Made by a program: the position numbers and the translations under genes. Shown piece by piece: positions 42,036 to 48,856 of a stretch of DNA of 64,000 nt; positions within the stretch are counted from its first letter, which is position 1; every line of letters begins with the position of its first letter. The notes below the pieces were generated by a model, which made no database searches, was not told the origin of the DNA, and saw only the letters and a list, made by a program, of their open reading frames with translations. The DNA is from Acaryochloris sp. CCMEE 5410 (GTDB lineage Bacteria; Cyanobacteriota; Cyanobacteriia; Thermosynechococcales; Thermosynechococcaceae), in the NCBI RefSeq assembly GCF_000238775.2, contig NZ_AFEJ02000006.1:186001-250000 (forward strand), given 5' to 3'.

Positions 42036-42296
42036 TTACCGTTTAAGTTCGAGATAGGTGACGGCAAACGCACCTTCAATATCTGCATTGCATTTTCTAA
42101 AGCAGATGCAATCTCCGTCTGGTTCTAGGAAGTACTCCAACCAAAACTCATGGCGAACCTGATGCGCTTCAGCAGGGCAATTTGGATCGACAGCCTGAGT
42201 AAACGCAACTGGATCAAAATGACCGAGGGCATAGCACCCTTGCAAGCCACCGATCCAATCACGGCCCACTTCCCGCAATTCCAGAACTTCAATCAT
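42036..42296 (-). CDS. Small acidic hypothetical protein
   Basis: An 86-residue protein with W-I-G-G-L-Q-G-C-Y-A-L-G-H-F-D-P, V-R-H-E-F-W-L-E-Y-F-L-E-P-D-G and C-I-C-F-R-K-C. Four cysteines are spread over its length. The ATG at 42296 has no strong Shine-Dalgarno sequence. Same strand and spacing as its neighbours, so probably part of the minus-strand transcript running down to 39927. The gap 42297-42524 shows nothing. Confidence 0.5.
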   Translation of the reverse strand: MIEVLELREVGRDWIGGLQGCYALGHFDPVAFTQAVDPNCPAEAHQVRHEFWLEYFLEPDGDCICFRKCNADIEGAFAVTYLELKR

Positions 42297-42524
42297 GGAA
42301 CTGTCTCCTATTTTTATTCATAAGCAAACAAAAGAATGGAGTTGCCACCCTTCTGTTGAGGTCGTGATTCTGCTGTGGTGGCTATCGCTTCATCAGCAGG
42401 GGAGCCGCATGTAGCTGTGAGTAGACGTGGTAAATTTCAATTAGCGGAAACTGATGCGTTGTAGTAGGGCAACTTTCTTGCCGTGGGTTGCCCTTGATAT
42501 TCGAGGTATAGCTGAGTCTAATAT

Positions 42525-42998
42525 TTATATTGGTGTAGGAATCCACTCGCCACAGCGAGGGCAATAACACTGATCCACACCGGGAATGACTAGAGATTGG
42601 CAGCTAGGGCACCGCAGACCCGGGTCTGCGGTGATATCGCAGCCACCATAGCAATCGGGTCGATGCTTACGGATAGCTTTCATCGCTAGGTTTCGATGAC
42701 AGAATTCACCAGCTTTCTCCCAGCACAAAAGAGTGCAATCTCTTTCTGCGGTCAGGGAAGTTAACCAGGAATTCACCTGGGGCCAAGACTGCTGGAGTTC
42801 TTGACGATATCGGTCGGTATATTCTTCCTCGTTTAGCTGGTTGTGCTTCCAATCATCAAGCAGCCTTTGGGAAGGGGCTAGGAAGGATAACCAGGCATCA
42901 ACCTTGAAGGAGCGGGGATGAGAGCGAGAAATCGATATCAGAGACCCGTGATGGTTCTGAGGCTCAAAATACGATGCGGAATAGATAGCCATACTCAT
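42525..42998 (-). CDS. DUF488-like protein with C-terminal zinc ribbon
   Basis: A 157-residue protein from the ATG at 42998, preceded by GGGGAA. The middle and C-terminal part carry the DUF488 signature L-L-C-W-E-K-A-G-E-F-C-H-R, where a conserved Cys and C-H-R form the active-site-like pocket. The final 35 residues add a zinc ribbon with C-P-S-C and C-P-R-C. The ribbon is an addition to the usual DUF488 fold and suggests nucleic-acid contact. Its start is 18 bases after the stop of the 43017 gene. Confidence 0.72.
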   Translation of the reverse strand: MSMAIYSASYFEPQNHHGSLISISRSHPRSFKVDAWLSFLAPSQRLLDDWKHNQLNEEEYTDRYRQELQQSWPQVNSWLTSLTAERDCTLLCWEKAGEFCHRNLAMKAIRKHRPDCYGGCDITADPGLRCPSCQSLVIPGVDQCYCPRCGEWIPTPI

Positions 42999-43016
42999 AT
43001 GTTCCCCGCATTCCAA

Positions 43017-43274
43017 TCAAATCCGAACTAGTACCTTCAAGTCTGATTCCACCTCATCCCCTTCATCCATCTCTCGAAGATTCTTCAGAAACTCAGGTGT
43101 TGGATAAATTCCCCGTGGTTTCCCGCAGTCCTGGCAGAGCCAGCGACAGTAGGGGCGACCAGAGGATTTGTGGATCAAGGCTTGGGATGCGATCGCAAAC
43201 TTCAGTTGATGACAACTATGGCAACGACGAACTAACGGCACCTCTTGGAGCCGCACAGATTTTTTGGCAAACAT
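43017..43274 (-). CDS. Small zinc-ribbon protein
   Basis: An 85-residue protein with C-H-S-C at about residue 18 and C-Q-D-C-G at about 47, a complete zinc ribbon, followed by R-G-I-Y-P-T-P-E-F-L and an acidic helix. First gene of the minus-strand run 43274-39015. The upstream gap to 44010 has no minus-strand gene that could be supported well, so the promoter of this run likely lies just above 43274. Confidence 0.55.
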   Translation of the reverse strand: MFAKKSVRLQEVPLVRRCHSCHQLKFAIASQALIHKSSGRPYCRWLCQDCGKPRGIYPTPEFLKNLREMDEGDEVESDLKVLVRI

Positions 43275-43523
43275 GGTAGGTTGCTCCTAGGATGTTTAAT
43301 TGGTTATTAGCTGAGGCGATTCTTTCTAACCGTGGGTCGCCTCTTTGTTCGATTGCAGTGAAATGCTTGAGATGGGGCTTGCAGGGTGTTGCTCAAATAA
43401 CCCAGCCAAAACCACTTACGGCTCAGGTATATTGGGAACATTGAGCAAAACATCATTTGTCTTCTCTGGGCAGTTTCTTTGGGAAGCTGCCTCTTTACTT
43501 TCTCCAATTGATTCACTACATCC

Positions 43524-43633
43524 CTAGCTACGGGGGTTCTGGGACTTCCACTCCAGATAGGGCTTGACGGCATCGCAGTGGCAGGCCAAGGGGGCACACT
43601 TTGCTATGTTGTTCCTTGAGAAAGGGACACATG
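43524..43633 (-). pseudogene. Possible frameshifted cysteine-rich small gene
   Basis: From an ATG at 43633 the frame reads M-C-P-F-L-K-E-Q-H-S-K-V-C-P-L. In a neighbouring frame the same stretch continues C-P/A-P-L-A-C-H-C-D-A-V-K-P-Y-L-E-W and ends at 43524. Splicing the frames would give a plausible 36-residue cysteine-rich peptide. The evidence is weak. The remainder of 43275-43523 shows nothing. Confidence 0.25.
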
Positions 43634-43645
43634 AATTTCATAGCC

Positions 43646-43680
43646 AAAGGCGGTTTTCAGGTACGAGAATCGCCTTTTTT
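43646..43680 (+). terminator. Intrinsic terminator 1 of a four-hairpin series
   Basis: Stem AAAGGCG with GGTTTTC/GAGAAT continuing, then CGCC followed by six T. Oriented for plus-strand transcription although no plus-strand gene lies upstream. Just 5' is CTTTGCTATG/CATAGCCAAAG, another potential stem. Confidence 0.7.
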
Positions 43681-43770
43681 CAAGAAATTTCCCGATAGCT
43701 CTATGACTTGGGATGTCGGAAATGCTTTCAGAGTGGGAATACTAAGGGCACTATATTTCTTCAGATATAT

Positions 43771-43807
43771 AAAGGTAGCTTGTCCGCATTAGCTACCTTT
43801 TTTTATT
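43771..43807 (+). terminator. Intrinsic terminator 2 of a four-hairpin series
   Basis: Perfect 10-bp stem AAAGGTAGCT/AGCTACCTTT with a 10-base loop and a following run of T (TTTTTTT counting the stem end). Plus-strand orientation. Preceded by about 90 bases without a gene. Confidence 0.75.
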
Positions 43808-43872
43808 GAAGCTGCCTGAAACCTTCGGGCTATGTTAGATTTCTTGGGGATTGTATGAACAGCAATCATTTG

Positions 43873-43905
43873 AGGGCGATCTAATATACTCCAGGTCGCC
43901 CTTTT
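43873..43905 (+). terminator. Intrinsic terminator 3 of a four-hairpin series
   Basis: Stem AGGGCGA/TCGCCCT extended by one mismatched pair, then TTTT. The loop word ATCTAA can alternatively pair with TTAGAT at 43834-43839 upstream, which would make a competing structure. Confidence 0.65.
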
Positions 43906-43998
43906 CCATACCGCTTTGTCATCCTTCGCCTCAATTGGGGCATCCTCATAGTTGTGAGTACGGATAACTACTTCACAACCATCAACGAAATAGATCTC

Positions 43999-44030
43999 GA
44001 CAGCTTCTCGTTACTGAAGCTGTCTTTTTT
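43999..44030 (+). terminator. Intrinsic terminator 4 of a four-hairpin series
   Basis: Perfect 9-bp stem GACAGCTTC/GAAGCTGTC with 8-base loop, then six T. It overlaps the stop codon of the minus-strand 44011 gene, but the T-run fits plus-strand transcription. A stem GTTGTGA/TCACAAC lies just upstream (43951-43979). Confidence 0.7.
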
Positions 44031-44328
44031 GTCTCAAGCTCCCCTCGCACCAGGCCATCCAAGATTTCGCCAACTGGCAATCACTGACATCATCGGGCAG
44101 CTCTGCCCAGAACAACTCAAAGGCTTGCTGAGCCTGCCAGTAATAAGCAAAATAACCCTCTCGCACCGACCAGTTGCACAACAGAAGGTTACGGAGGGAT
44201 AGAGCTTGGTAAGGATGAAGGCGACCGGGATAAACCGGGAATCCCTCCTCCTCACAGAAGCCCTTGATATCCTCCCGGCAATATTCCGTCAGGGTTTTCA
44301 GTGCTTGCCAGTCGATGGTCGGATTCAT
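44011..44328 (-). CDS. Hypothetical protein
   Basis: A 105-residue protein rich in aromatic residues (L-L-L-C-N-W-S-V-R-E-G-Y-F-A-Y-Y-W-Q-A-Q-Q-A-F-E-L-F-W). It probably forms a small helical bundle. Its start overlaps the stop of the 44325 gene by four bases, so the three genes 45007, 44771 and 44328 form a tightly coupled unit. No family recognised. Its 3' end lies in the plus-strand terminator at 43999-44030. Confidence 0.6.
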   Translation of the reverse strand: MNPTIDWQALKTLTEYCREDIKGFCEEEGFPVYPGRLHPYQALSLRNLLLCNWSVREGYFAYYWQAQQAFELFWAELPDDVSDCQLAKSWMAWCEGSLRQKRQLQ

Positions 44329-44771
44329 ATTCCAAACTTTTTCTGAGCAGAGATGAACAAGGTGCTAGCCGCACATTTGAGCGTTTCTTCACTCACTCCA
44401 GACTCCCCTAGCGCTCTGGATGCCTGTTTGAAACAGAACGCATAAAGATCAGCCCGACTCGTGATGTAACTTGCGATCGCACTTTTCACTTCTCCTTCCA
44501 ACTCCCCAGTATCCAGAGGAGGTGCCTCGACCACTGGGGACTGACCTGGAGCCGGGGCTTGCTCGACCAGGCTGTACTTGCCTTTGGCATCCTTAGCGAC
44601 CTGAACAGGTTGACCTTTGCGGAGAGCTTTCAAGGCTGCATCATCGGGATTACCCCAAATCTTTATATCTTCTCCATCAGGGAGTGTGATTTTTGCATTG
44701 AGTCTTGGCCCATGCTGGGTATCCCATTCTTTAGCGGGAAATTTGACCTTAGCAGTTAGTATTTGTGTCAT
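44325..44771 (-). CDS. OB-fold-like hypothetical protein
   Basis: A 148-residue protein. Residues 1-70 alternate hydrophobic strands (L-T-A-K-V-K-F-P-A-K-E-W, L-N-A-K-I-T-L-P-D-G-E-D-I-K-I-W, G-Q-P-V-Q-V-A-K-D-A-K-G-K-Y-S-L-V) in the manner of a nucleic-acid-binding OB barrel. A proline-rich linker follows, then a helical C-terminal domain. It could be a plasmid single-strand-binding or replication accessory protein, by fold impression only. ATGA overlap with the gene upstream. Confidence 0.5.
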   Translation of the reverse strand: MTQILTAKVKFPAKEWDTQHGPRLNAKITLPDGEDIKIWGNPDDAALKALRKGQPVQVAKDAKGKYSLVEQAPAPGQSPVVEAPPLDTGELEGEVKSAIASYITSRADLYAFCFKQASRALGESGVSEETLKCAASTLFISAQKKFGI

Positions 44772-45007
44772 TGCTCTGCTCCTTCTAATACGTTCATCAG
44801 CCCTGGCAAGCTCTCATTGGCAGCAGCCAGCAGATCAGGAGGAATCACCGATAACACTTGGGGAGAGAACCCCCAGATCAAGATTGCCGGGTCCAGTTGT
44901 CCAGCACTGGCAAATGCAATTGCTTGATCAATCGATAATTGACACCAGGCATTCTCTGGATGGGGAGCTGGTACAGGAGGCAAAGTCGGTAGGGTAGTAG
45001 TGGTCAT
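44768..45007 (-). CDS. Small hypothetical protein
   Basis: A 79-residue protein with a threonine and proline-rich start (T-T-T-T-L-P-T-L-P-P-V-P-A-P), then helical sequence (S-I-D-Q-A-I-A-F-A-S-A-G-Q-L) and I-W-G-F-S-P. Its stop overlaps the next start. First gene of the coupled three-gene unit. Unknown function. Confidence 0.5.
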   Translation of the reverse strand: MTTTTLPTLPPVPAPHPENAWCQLSIDQAIAFASAGQLDPAILIWGFSPQVLSVIPPDLLAAANESLPGLMNVLEGAEQ

Positions 45008-45178
45008 AGGTTTTTCTCCAGATATGCGAAACCCCCAGCGAATCAGCCAGGGGAATTAATAGGTGTGAAATCAATTAATAGGTGTGAAGTAAGGGAAATG
45101 ATTTGAGCTAGCTTGTAGGTGGATGCGATTGCAAATGGACCGCAAGTGATCGCATCCGCTATGACTAATAGACAAATT

Positions 45179-45235
45179 ACCGTGAGGTTACGCAAGACGA
45201 TCTTCTATTGCTCTAGTTAGAGTAAATGTGCGGAT
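45179..45235 (+). promoter_or_regulatory. Upstream region conserved with 9501-9557
   Basis: Counterpart of 9501-9557, placed just before the paralogous gene at 45254. Shared words are GACGATCT, CTATT, CTCTAGTTAG and GTAAAT, with the same spacing and no gaps. A shared promoter or operator is likely. The TAAAT end could be part of a -10 element. Confidence 0.4.
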
Positions 45236-45253
45236 AAGCGGGGAAACAAAACA

Positions 45254-45595
45254 GTGGAAGACGTCACAGGCTTTTTCAATCAGCCCAAAATTCATCAGAC
45301 TGAGCAAGATGGTCCAACACCCAAGCTAGATGATTGGATTGAATTGGTAATTGGCAACAGAGTTGTCATCTCTGGTGTCATCAATAATCATCCTAATTAT
45401 GAGAATGGTCAGAGAATTGTGACTTCTTCACTTCAAGGCTATAAGACCAGTGCTGATGGCAAGGTCCATGCTAAAACTAAACGCTCTCGCTATGAACTAG
45501 GGCAACGATTGAGTGAATATGATGCTCAACAACTCTCAGCCGCTCGAAACTCTTTTGAAAAGGTCTTTGCGCCTGGTAAAAAGACAATCTGTTGA
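45254..45595 (+). CDS. Conserved hypothetical protein, paralogue of 9579-9920
   Basis: A 113-residue protein starting at GTG (the paralogue starts ATG at the same residue). The blocks L-D-D-W-I-E-L, G-N-R-V-V-I-S-G-V-I, G-Q-R-I-V-T-S-S, T-K-R-S-R-Y and P-G-K-K-T-I-C are kept, with changes mainly at the surface-like positions. No partner gene is shared between the two sites, so the unit duplicated is the gene with its upstream region. Function unknown. Confidence 0.7.
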   Translation: MEDVTGFFNQPKIHQTEQDGPTPKLDDWIELVIGNRVVISGVINNHPNYENGQRIVTSSLQGYKTSADGKVHAKTKRSRYELGQRLSEYDAQQLSAARNSFEKVFAPGKKTIC

Positions 45596-45648
45596 TAACG
45601 GATGGAGATGGGTAAATTGCAATCTCTATTGCATTGATGCTCTACACA

Positions 45649-45804
45649 TCAAACTTTGCACCAATAGACCAACCTCAACCCCACCGCAGCCACGTACTCC
45701 CTGATGACCGCCCCAAGGCTTTCCTGGGTTTGGGCCTGATGGAAATCAATCAACTGGAAGGAGCGGCCATTCCAGACTTCGATTTTGGCAATGTGGATTT
45801 TCAC
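45649..45804 (-). CDS. Small conserved-looking protein with GTG start
   Basis: A 51-residue protein read from the minus strand: V/M-K-I-H-I-A-K-I-E-V-W-N-G-R-S-F, then L-I-D-F-H-Q-A-Q-T-Q-E-S-L and V-I-R-E-Y, ending V-Y-W-C-K-V. GGAGGT lies six bases before the GTG, an almost ideal ribosome-binding site. It is convergent with the 45254 gene. Too short for automatic calling but with strong start signals and protein-like composition. Function unknown. Confidence 0.55.
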   Translation of the reverse strand: MKIHIAKIEVWNGRSFQLIDFHQAQTQESLGAVIREYVAAVGLRLVYWCKV

Positions 45805-45973
45805 GGGATTACCTCCAGTGATTCAGAAGGAAGTCCCCCAGTCGTGATCCAGGGGGCTGATTGGTGTGAGGGAAAAAGCAAGGATAAGAAAAGAAAGAGA
45901 AAAGTTTGGGGGGGAGGGGGCTGTTAATTGGGTTGCAAGGTTTGGATGTATCCTTCCAATGATTTAAATAGGG

Positions 45974-46003
45974 AAAACCCCGGACAGGAGATGCCGGGGT
46001 TTT
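45974..46003. terminator. Intrinsic terminator hairpin
   Basis: Perfect 10-bp stem AAAACCCCGG/CCGGGGTTTT with a 10-base loop. T-rich on both sides of the stem, so it can act in either direction. It lies between the 45804 gene start and the 46202 gene. Confidence 0.65.
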
Positions 46004-46201
46004 AGGGAGTAACCGAAGATCGAGTGACAAACCCAATCGGTGAGAGAAGAAACTCAAAAATGAAGTATTGAGGCTTAAATACTAGATAATGCTACTTATT
46101 GTTAGGTATTAGACTACATCTCTAAACCTAATCAAGTTGTAAATCTGGGTACATATTAATCAAGTTCTCAACCGATCAGAGAAAAGGACGAAAAGCTGGC
46201 A

Positions 46202-46417
46202 TCAAGCAGTGGGAGCTGCAAACCCTACCCTGGTCCGATCCAGGATGGTTTGGACTGCTCTGATGCCAAGGGGATTATCAAGTCTGAGACTGGGATTTTG
46301 AGAATTCGGGTCAAGGACCCAAGCGATACCTTCAAAGCGTTTCCCGCACTCCACAGCAGCATCAACCCTGATTTGGTCATCGACCCAGACATAGGCATAG
46401 GTTATCTTTGGAGGCAT
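46202..46417 (-). CDS. Small hypothetical protein
   Basis: A 71-residue protein with T-Y-A-Y-V-W-V-D-D-Q-I-R-V-D-A-A-V-E-C-G-K-R and D-R-T-R-V-G-F-A-A-P-T-A. Minus strand, downstream of the 46503 gene beyond a hairpin. Protein-like composition, no family. Confidence 0.45.
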   Translation of the reverse strand: MPPKITYAYVWVDDQIRVDAAVECGKRFEGIAWVLDPNSQNPSLRLDNPLGIRAVQTILDRTRVGFAAPTA

Positions 46418-46442
46418 GGGTCCAGCTCAATGAAAGGACATA

Positions 46443-46479
46443 GCAAAGCACCCTAGCAGAAAGGGCCAGGGTGCTTTGC
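46443..46479. terminator. Hairpin between two minus-strand genes
   Basis: Perfect 12-bp stem GCAAAGCACCCT/AGGGTGCTTTGC with a 13-base loop. No T-run. It follows the stop of the 46503 gene by 24 bases. A related CACCC/GGGTG stem precedes that gene near 46822-46845. Confidence 0.5.
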
Positions 46480-46502
46480 AAGTATTGGGTGAAGGGATGG
46501 GG

Positions 46503-46775
46503 CTAGCTCAACACTGCGGGAACGATGATGGCAATCACAGCCGTTGCAATCAATCCAAAAGCCAGGTTAATGAGCAGCTTTGAAGCTTCCCAGTAGGTAT
46601 CAGTTCGCTCGTTGGCAGCACGAACATCATCATCAAGCTTTTCTACTTTAGTGTCGAGTTGGCCGACTGTGGCATCAAGTTGACCAACCTTTGTATCCAG
46701 TGCTTGGATTCTCTCTAGAACAGTCTCTAGAGTGCTTTCTATCCGGTCAAGCCTATCAGGGGATGCTGCTGTCAT
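46503..46775 (-). CDS. Coiled-coil protein with C-terminal membrane anchor
   Basis: A 90-residue protein from the ATG at 46775, which has AAGGA eight bases upstream. In-frame ATGs further up are less well supported. Heptads run over L-D-R-I-E-S-T-L-E-T-V-L-E-R-I and the near-repeated K-V-G-Q-L-D-A-T-V-G-Q-L-D-T-K-V. A C-terminal hydrophobic helix (L-L-I-N-L-A-F-G-L-I-A-T-A-V-I-A-I-I-V) makes it a tail-anchored membrane protein. Resembles small bacterial proteins with hemolysin-XhlA-like or DUF1640-like layout; family uncertain. Confidence 0.62.
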   Translation of the reverse strand: MTAASPDRLDRIESTLETVLERIQALDTKVGQLDATVGQLDTKVEKLDDDVRAANERTDTYWEASKLLINLAFGLIATAVIAIIVPAVLS

Positions 46776-46860
46776 ATTATTTTCCTTCGTTAATGTCATT
46801 GTATCAATCAGAAATGAGAAGCACCCCAGCATAGAGACCAGGGTGCAGCGGGAGGGAGAG

Positions 46861-47205
46861 TCAGTACTCGCTGGAATGCATAATGGTCAGAACTCGGGTG
46901 GTGAAGGCTGTATTTCTGGGGTCTTCTGAGCCGTATTTCAAGGATTTGTCGTAATAGTCTATTTTCCAGAGATACTGCTCATCCTGAAATTCAACTCGCC
47001 CATAATCATGCTCTTTCCACGGGTCATTATCTTCATTGAAATCATCGAACGTGCGGACCAGTCGAAAGAGTTCTTGCTGCTCTTCTGACGAAAGACCTTG
47101 AACAAGTTGAGTCGTGAAGACCTGGCCTAGGGTATGGTCACCTTGACGAAAGCGGTCATTGAGCTGGGCAATAGTGGGGGCTTGGGTTGCTTCTGTAGTG
47201 GTCAT
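46861..47205 (-). CDS. DUF3768 family protein
   Basis: A 114-residue protein with all the DUF3768 hallmarks: L-N-D-R-F-R, T-F-D-D-F-N-E-D-N-D-P-W-K-E-H-D-Y-G, L-W-K-I-D-Y-Y-D, S-E-D-P-R and the end T-R-V-L-T-I-M-H-S-S-E-Y. The family is common on plasmids and in conjugative elements and has no known role. It belongs to a minus-strand group with 47274 and 46503. AGAGGACA lies before the ATG. Length is normal. Confidence 0.82.
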   Translation of the reverse strand: MTTTEATQAPTIAQLNDRFRQGDHTLGQVFTTQLVQGLSSEEQQELFRLVRTFDDFNEDNDPWKEHDYGRVEFQDEQYLWKIDYYDKSLKYGSEDPRNTAFTTRVLTIMHSSEY

Positions 47206-47273
47206 AAGATTGTGTCCTCTGAACTTGCCTGAGACGGGGCAGGGGCAAGAGATGCCCCTTACTTGACCTGGGA

Positions 47274-47456
47274 TTAGTTCCAGGTGTCTTCTGGGTGGGT
47301 ATCAGGGACGAAATGACGAGAATCTCCAGAATCATAGGGTTGATGCTGGTAGCCGTCCTGGGTCGGGACTGAGAGCCATTTCTTAGGAGTAGTCCAAGGC
47401 TGACTCATCTCAGCGTCGGTTCTGGGTTGCCAAGCTTGGGTTAGAATATCTGACAT
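47274..47456 (-). CDS. Small hypothetical protein
   Basis: A 60-residue polar protein (M-S-D-I-L-T-Q-A-W-Q-P-R-T-D, K-W-L-S-V-P-T-Q-D-G-Y-Q, then D-T-H-P-E-D-T-W-N). AGAGGT-like bases precede the ATG. It is 68 bases upstream of the DUF3768 gene and in the same direction. Unknown function. Confidence 0.45.
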   Translation of the reverse strand: MSDILTQAWQPRTDAEMSQPWTTPKKWLSVPTQDGYQHQPYDSGDSRHFVPDTHPEDTWN

Positions 47457-47486
47457 TTGTAGTACCTCTTGTAGGTTTACAGAGTC

Positions 47487-47525
47487 AGAGCCGCTGGGTT
47501 TTCTTGCAGGAATTACAGCGGCTCT
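47487..47525. terminator. Hairpin in the divergent interval
   Basis: Perfect 10-bp stem AGAGCCGCTG/CAGCGGCTCT with a 19-base loop, followed on the plus strand by TTTC. It lies upstream of the 47456 start, so it may be a leader structure instead of a terminator. The rest of 47526-47740 has no gene. Confidence 0.4.
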
Positions 47526-47753
47526 TTCAATGAAAGTTTTTTTGAATTGTCTCTAGTTTTTAGCCTTAGTCGGCATCGCCTTACGGTCGCGGCACCAGCT
47601 TCAGGTGGTTGCTAGCAGTTGGGGAAAGGTCGCTGTCGCCCGGTCTTTAGTTGTGGTGGAAGCCTTTCTTGAGGCGCTTTCCTTTCCTTTTGGTATATCA
47701 TCAGTATAAAGTATTACGTAGTACTTGTCAAGCAATAAGTTACACTAGACAAC

Positions 47754-47782
47754 TATAATGTTGTACATCACACTATGGTGAT
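47754..47782 (+). promoter_or_regulatory. Promoter -10 box and inverted-repeat operator before an XRE gene
   Basis: A perfect TATAAT at 47754-47759, followed by the inverted repeat ATCAC-N6-GTGAT at 47767-47782, 13 bases before the ATG of the 47795 gene. A clear -35 box at standard spacing is missing. Position over the transcription start is what an autorepressor operator would have. Confidence 0.45.
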
Positions 47783-47794
47783 AAGTGATTTGTT

Positions 47795-48034
47795 ATGAAT
47801 ATTGGCGTGAAAGTTGTTAGAACTCTAGAGTTAAGCGTTCCTGACTTAGGATCTGCCATCAAAGAAGCGAGAGAAAAAGATCCAAGATCTCTCACTGCTA
47901 TCTGTGGCGCTGCTGGAATGACAACTGCAAACTGGTATCGAATTGAATCTGAGAAGCAGATCCTACCTGAAGAAACGTTGAGAAGAATTGAGTCGGTGTT
48001 GGACGTTGATTTTGGGGTTGATTTTGATACTTAA
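47795..48034 (+). CDS. XRE-like helix-turn-helix regulator
   Basis: A 79-residue protein: T-L-E-L-S-V-P-D-L-G at the start, then a Cro/CI-type domain A-I-K-E-A-R-E, L-T-A-I-C-G-A-A-G-M-T-T-A-N-W-Y-R-I-E-S and E-E-T-L-R-R-I-E-S-V-L. Single-domain DNA-binding protein. The palindrome ATCAC-N6-GTGAT just upstream could be its own operator. It precedes a coiled-coil gene on the same strand by 60 bases and is divergent from the DUF3768 group. Confidence 0.75.
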   Translation: MNIGVKVVRTLELSVPDLGSAIKEAREKDPRSLTAICGAAGMTTANWYRIESEKQILPEETLRRIESVLDVDFGVDFDT

Positions 48035-48093
48035 TGCATCCAGTTTCTTAATCTCTTTTTTAAGTGATATTTGACAGTTATCGGATAAACACA

Positions 48094-48411
48094 ATGACTA
48101 CTGAAAGATGGACTGATGAAAGGCTCGATCAGCTTGCTGATATTGTTGCCAATGATCGCGCTGACATTCGTGTACTGATTGAAGGCCAAAGAAGATTACA
48201 GAATGTCCAGGCTGACCTAGCGGAAACACAAGACCAGCTAGCACAAACACAAGAGGTTATTGCTGAAGCTGTAACCGCAATTCAAGGCAATGAAGAGAGG
48301 CAAGCACAACTCTTAAGATCCCATGATCAAATTCTCAGATCATTGGCAGCGGGGCAAGAGAAACAAGACCGAATCCTTGACTACCTAATGAGCCGGGATA
48401 CCAATAGCTAA
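48094..48411 (+). CDS. Coiled-coil protein
   Basis: A 105-residue protein from the ATG at 48094 (an in-frame GTG lies ten codons upstream). T-E-R-W-T-D-E-R-L-D-Q-L-A is followed by a long helix with near repeats L-A-E-T-Q-D-Q-L-A-Q-T-Q-E, and ends L-D-Y-L-M-S-R-D. No membrane helix. Small proteins of this type are frequent in cyanobacterial plasmids; function unknown. Possibly in one transcript with the XRE gene. Confidence 0.6.
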   Translation: MTTERWTDERLDQLADIVANDRADIRVLIEGQRRLQNVQADLAETQDQLAQTQEVIAEAVTAIQGNEERQAQLLRSHDQILRSLAAGQEKQDRILDYLMSRDTNS

Positions 48412-48704
48412 GACAACATTCCCACTTCCCACCAGCCACACTCTGAACATCAACCACCACCCTTTGCATAGCTCTTGAATTTTCCAAAGGAGCTTCTAGA
48501 ATTCTTCTCTGGCACCTCACAGGCCCGCCCCATATGATGATTCAGGTGGGGGAGGTTTAAATGGATTTTAGGTATGTGATATAGGTGTTGCGATACCACC
48601 TCTATATCAACGGAATTTCCGTAAACTTTCGGATACAGAATACACAAGAGATTATTTACTATGGGGAAATAAATAGATGAATATATATATGGTAATTAGT
48701 AACT

Positions 48705-48821
48705 ATGTCACCGTTAGAAACAGAAAATCTTCCTATAGATGAAAATGATAGCTCGCCAGAAATTGACGAGCTAGATATTGCAGTCCTTGATGATCTACTG
48801 AAAGATCTACAGCAAAATTGA
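48705..48821 (+). CDS. Small acidic peptide upstream of the 48857 gene
   Basis: A 38-residue frame beginning M-S-P-L-E-T-E-N-L-P-I-D-E-N-D and ending L-D-D-L-L-K-D-L-Q-Q-N, about one third Asp or Glu. The ATG is 35 bases ahead of the end of an AT-rich promoter-like stretch (ATATATAT near 48681). It is 35 bases upstream of the 48857 start, so both may be one unit. It could be a short antagonist or leader peptide. Not large enough to be sure. Confidence 0.38.
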   Translation: MSPLETENLPIDENDSSPEIDELDIAVLDDLLKDLQQN

Positions 48822-48856
48822 GGCTTTGAAATATTAATCGAAAAGATTAACCCTAC

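Noticed and set aside
43307-43597. Minus-strand open frame of 96 codons.
   Set aside because: Composition is poor, no ribosome-binding site, and it overlaps a more plausible cysteine-rich remnant; probably chance.
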